This document shows positions 19,908 through 20,193 of a stretch of DNA of 20,193 nucleotides, piece after piece. A program made the translations under genes and the position numbers. The stretch spans positions 1-20,193 of the forward strand of contig DDSR01000093.1 of NCBI GenBank assembly GCA_002343455.1, read 5' to 3'. Numbering within the stretch: the stretch's first letter is position 1; each line of letters opens with the position of its first letter. Below the pieces are notes generated by a model. It did no database searches and was not told the DNA's origin. It was given only the letters and a program-made list of their open reading frames with translations. The stretch is from Deltaproteobacteria bacterium UBA2385 (GTDB lineage Bacteria; Myxococcota_A; UBA796; UBA2385).

Positions 19908-20193
19908 CTACTCGTCCCAGTCGTCCCAGTCGCGGCGCTTGCCCCGCGCCCCACGGTCCCGATCGAAGTCCTCGCGGACCGCCGGAGCCTCGCGCTTGGG
20001 CGTGGCCTCCCACTTCCGAGAGCGTTTGGTCTTGCGCCCGTCGTCTTCGACCCAGCCGGCACCGGCCGCGTCGTCGGCTGGCGGTGCGCCACCCCAGCCA
20101 CCGGGTCCGCCGCCGTCACGGCCGCCACCGGGCCGGCCGCCCGTGCCGGGGCGGGGGCCGGGAAGGGGAGGAAGAACGAGAGGAAGTCGTAGA
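19908..20193 (-). CDS. C-terminal part of a gene running off the right edge
   Basis: The minus-strand frame that ends with TAG at 19910-19908 has no start inside the window. Its C-terminus reads DFDRDRGARGKRRDWDDWDE. It is preceded by a charged stretch with KRSRKWEATPKRE and, further upstream, a Gly/Pro-rich part (TGGRPGGGRDGGGPGGWGG). Codons here mostly end in G or C, in keeping with real coding. Within the last ~30 bases of the window this frame turns to A/T-ending codons, while the next frame gives YDFLSFFLPFP with entirely G/C-ending codons. A frameshift near 20160-20185 is therefore likely. I do not recognise the family. The low-complexity tail after a hydrophobic segment suggests a membrane or surface protein, but that is inference. 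An alternative reading frame ending at 19901 looks like a shadow. Confidence 0.6.
   Translation of the reverse strand, partial: LRLPLVLPPLPGPRPGTGGRPGGGRDGGGPGGWGGAPPADDAAGAGWVEDDGRKTKRSRKWEATPKREAPAVREDFDRDRGARGKRRDWDDWDE

Overview
This is a GC-rich (roughly 70%) chromosomal window. It has strongly G/C-ending codons and short intergenic gaps. It encodes a very large TPR protein, a NarL-type two-component pair, a degenerate Tc-toxin-like fragment and a secreted beta-barrel-type protein. Together these suggest a large-genome Myxococcota/Deltaproteobacteria-like organism. That assignment is inference from style and gene content, because the window holds no rRNA or other strong marker.

Layout. 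1-780 is a mosaic of broken genes, all on the minus strand: a TcB/SpvB/RHS-type toxin fragment, the first ~38 codons of mnmA, and the last codons of a cysteine desulfurase. The last piece is a damaged copy of the 3' end of the intact cysteine desulfurase gene at 9044-10102. 781-3354 holds a small membrane protein, an NAD(P)-binding atypical SDR and a divergent LysR regulator. 3388-7989 looks like a stress/envelope block: a NarL-type response regulator and its soluble histidine kinase (minus), a divergent pair of YqjD-like and YqjE-like membrane proteins (plus), then a sigma-70 family factor and an MscS channel (both minus). 8124-15743 is a minus-strand run of a 1,875-residue TPR protein, a cysteine desulfurase and a CPBP (CAAX-type) membrane protease. 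16017-19904 holds a UDP-glucuronate decarboxylase-like epimerase (plus), a signal-peptide protein with a probable C-terminal beta barrel (minus), tRNA-Thr(CGT) (plus), a classical SDR (minus) and a TerB-like protein (plus). A partial gene on the minus strand runs off the right edge.

How they may work together. The two-component pair, the CsbD/YqjD-like and YqjE-like proteins, the sigma factor and MscS are all of kinds linked to osmotic, stationary-phase or envelope stress, so 3.4-8.0 kb may be one stress neighbourhood. The TPR protein and cysteine desulfurase are 13 bp apart and probably cotranscribed. Cysteine desulfurases supply sulfur for Fe-S clusters or tRNA thiolation, and their common partner mnmA survives here only as a fragment elsewhere in the window.

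I did not find a clear new defence system, CRISPR array, prophage or complete insertion sequence. The best leads are the left-edge mosaic with its link to the cysteine desulfurase locus, the overlapping hairpins ahead of the epimerase gene, the probable CsbD-YqjD fusion with a dyad and tandem repeat in its promoter region, and a likely frameshift at the right edge.
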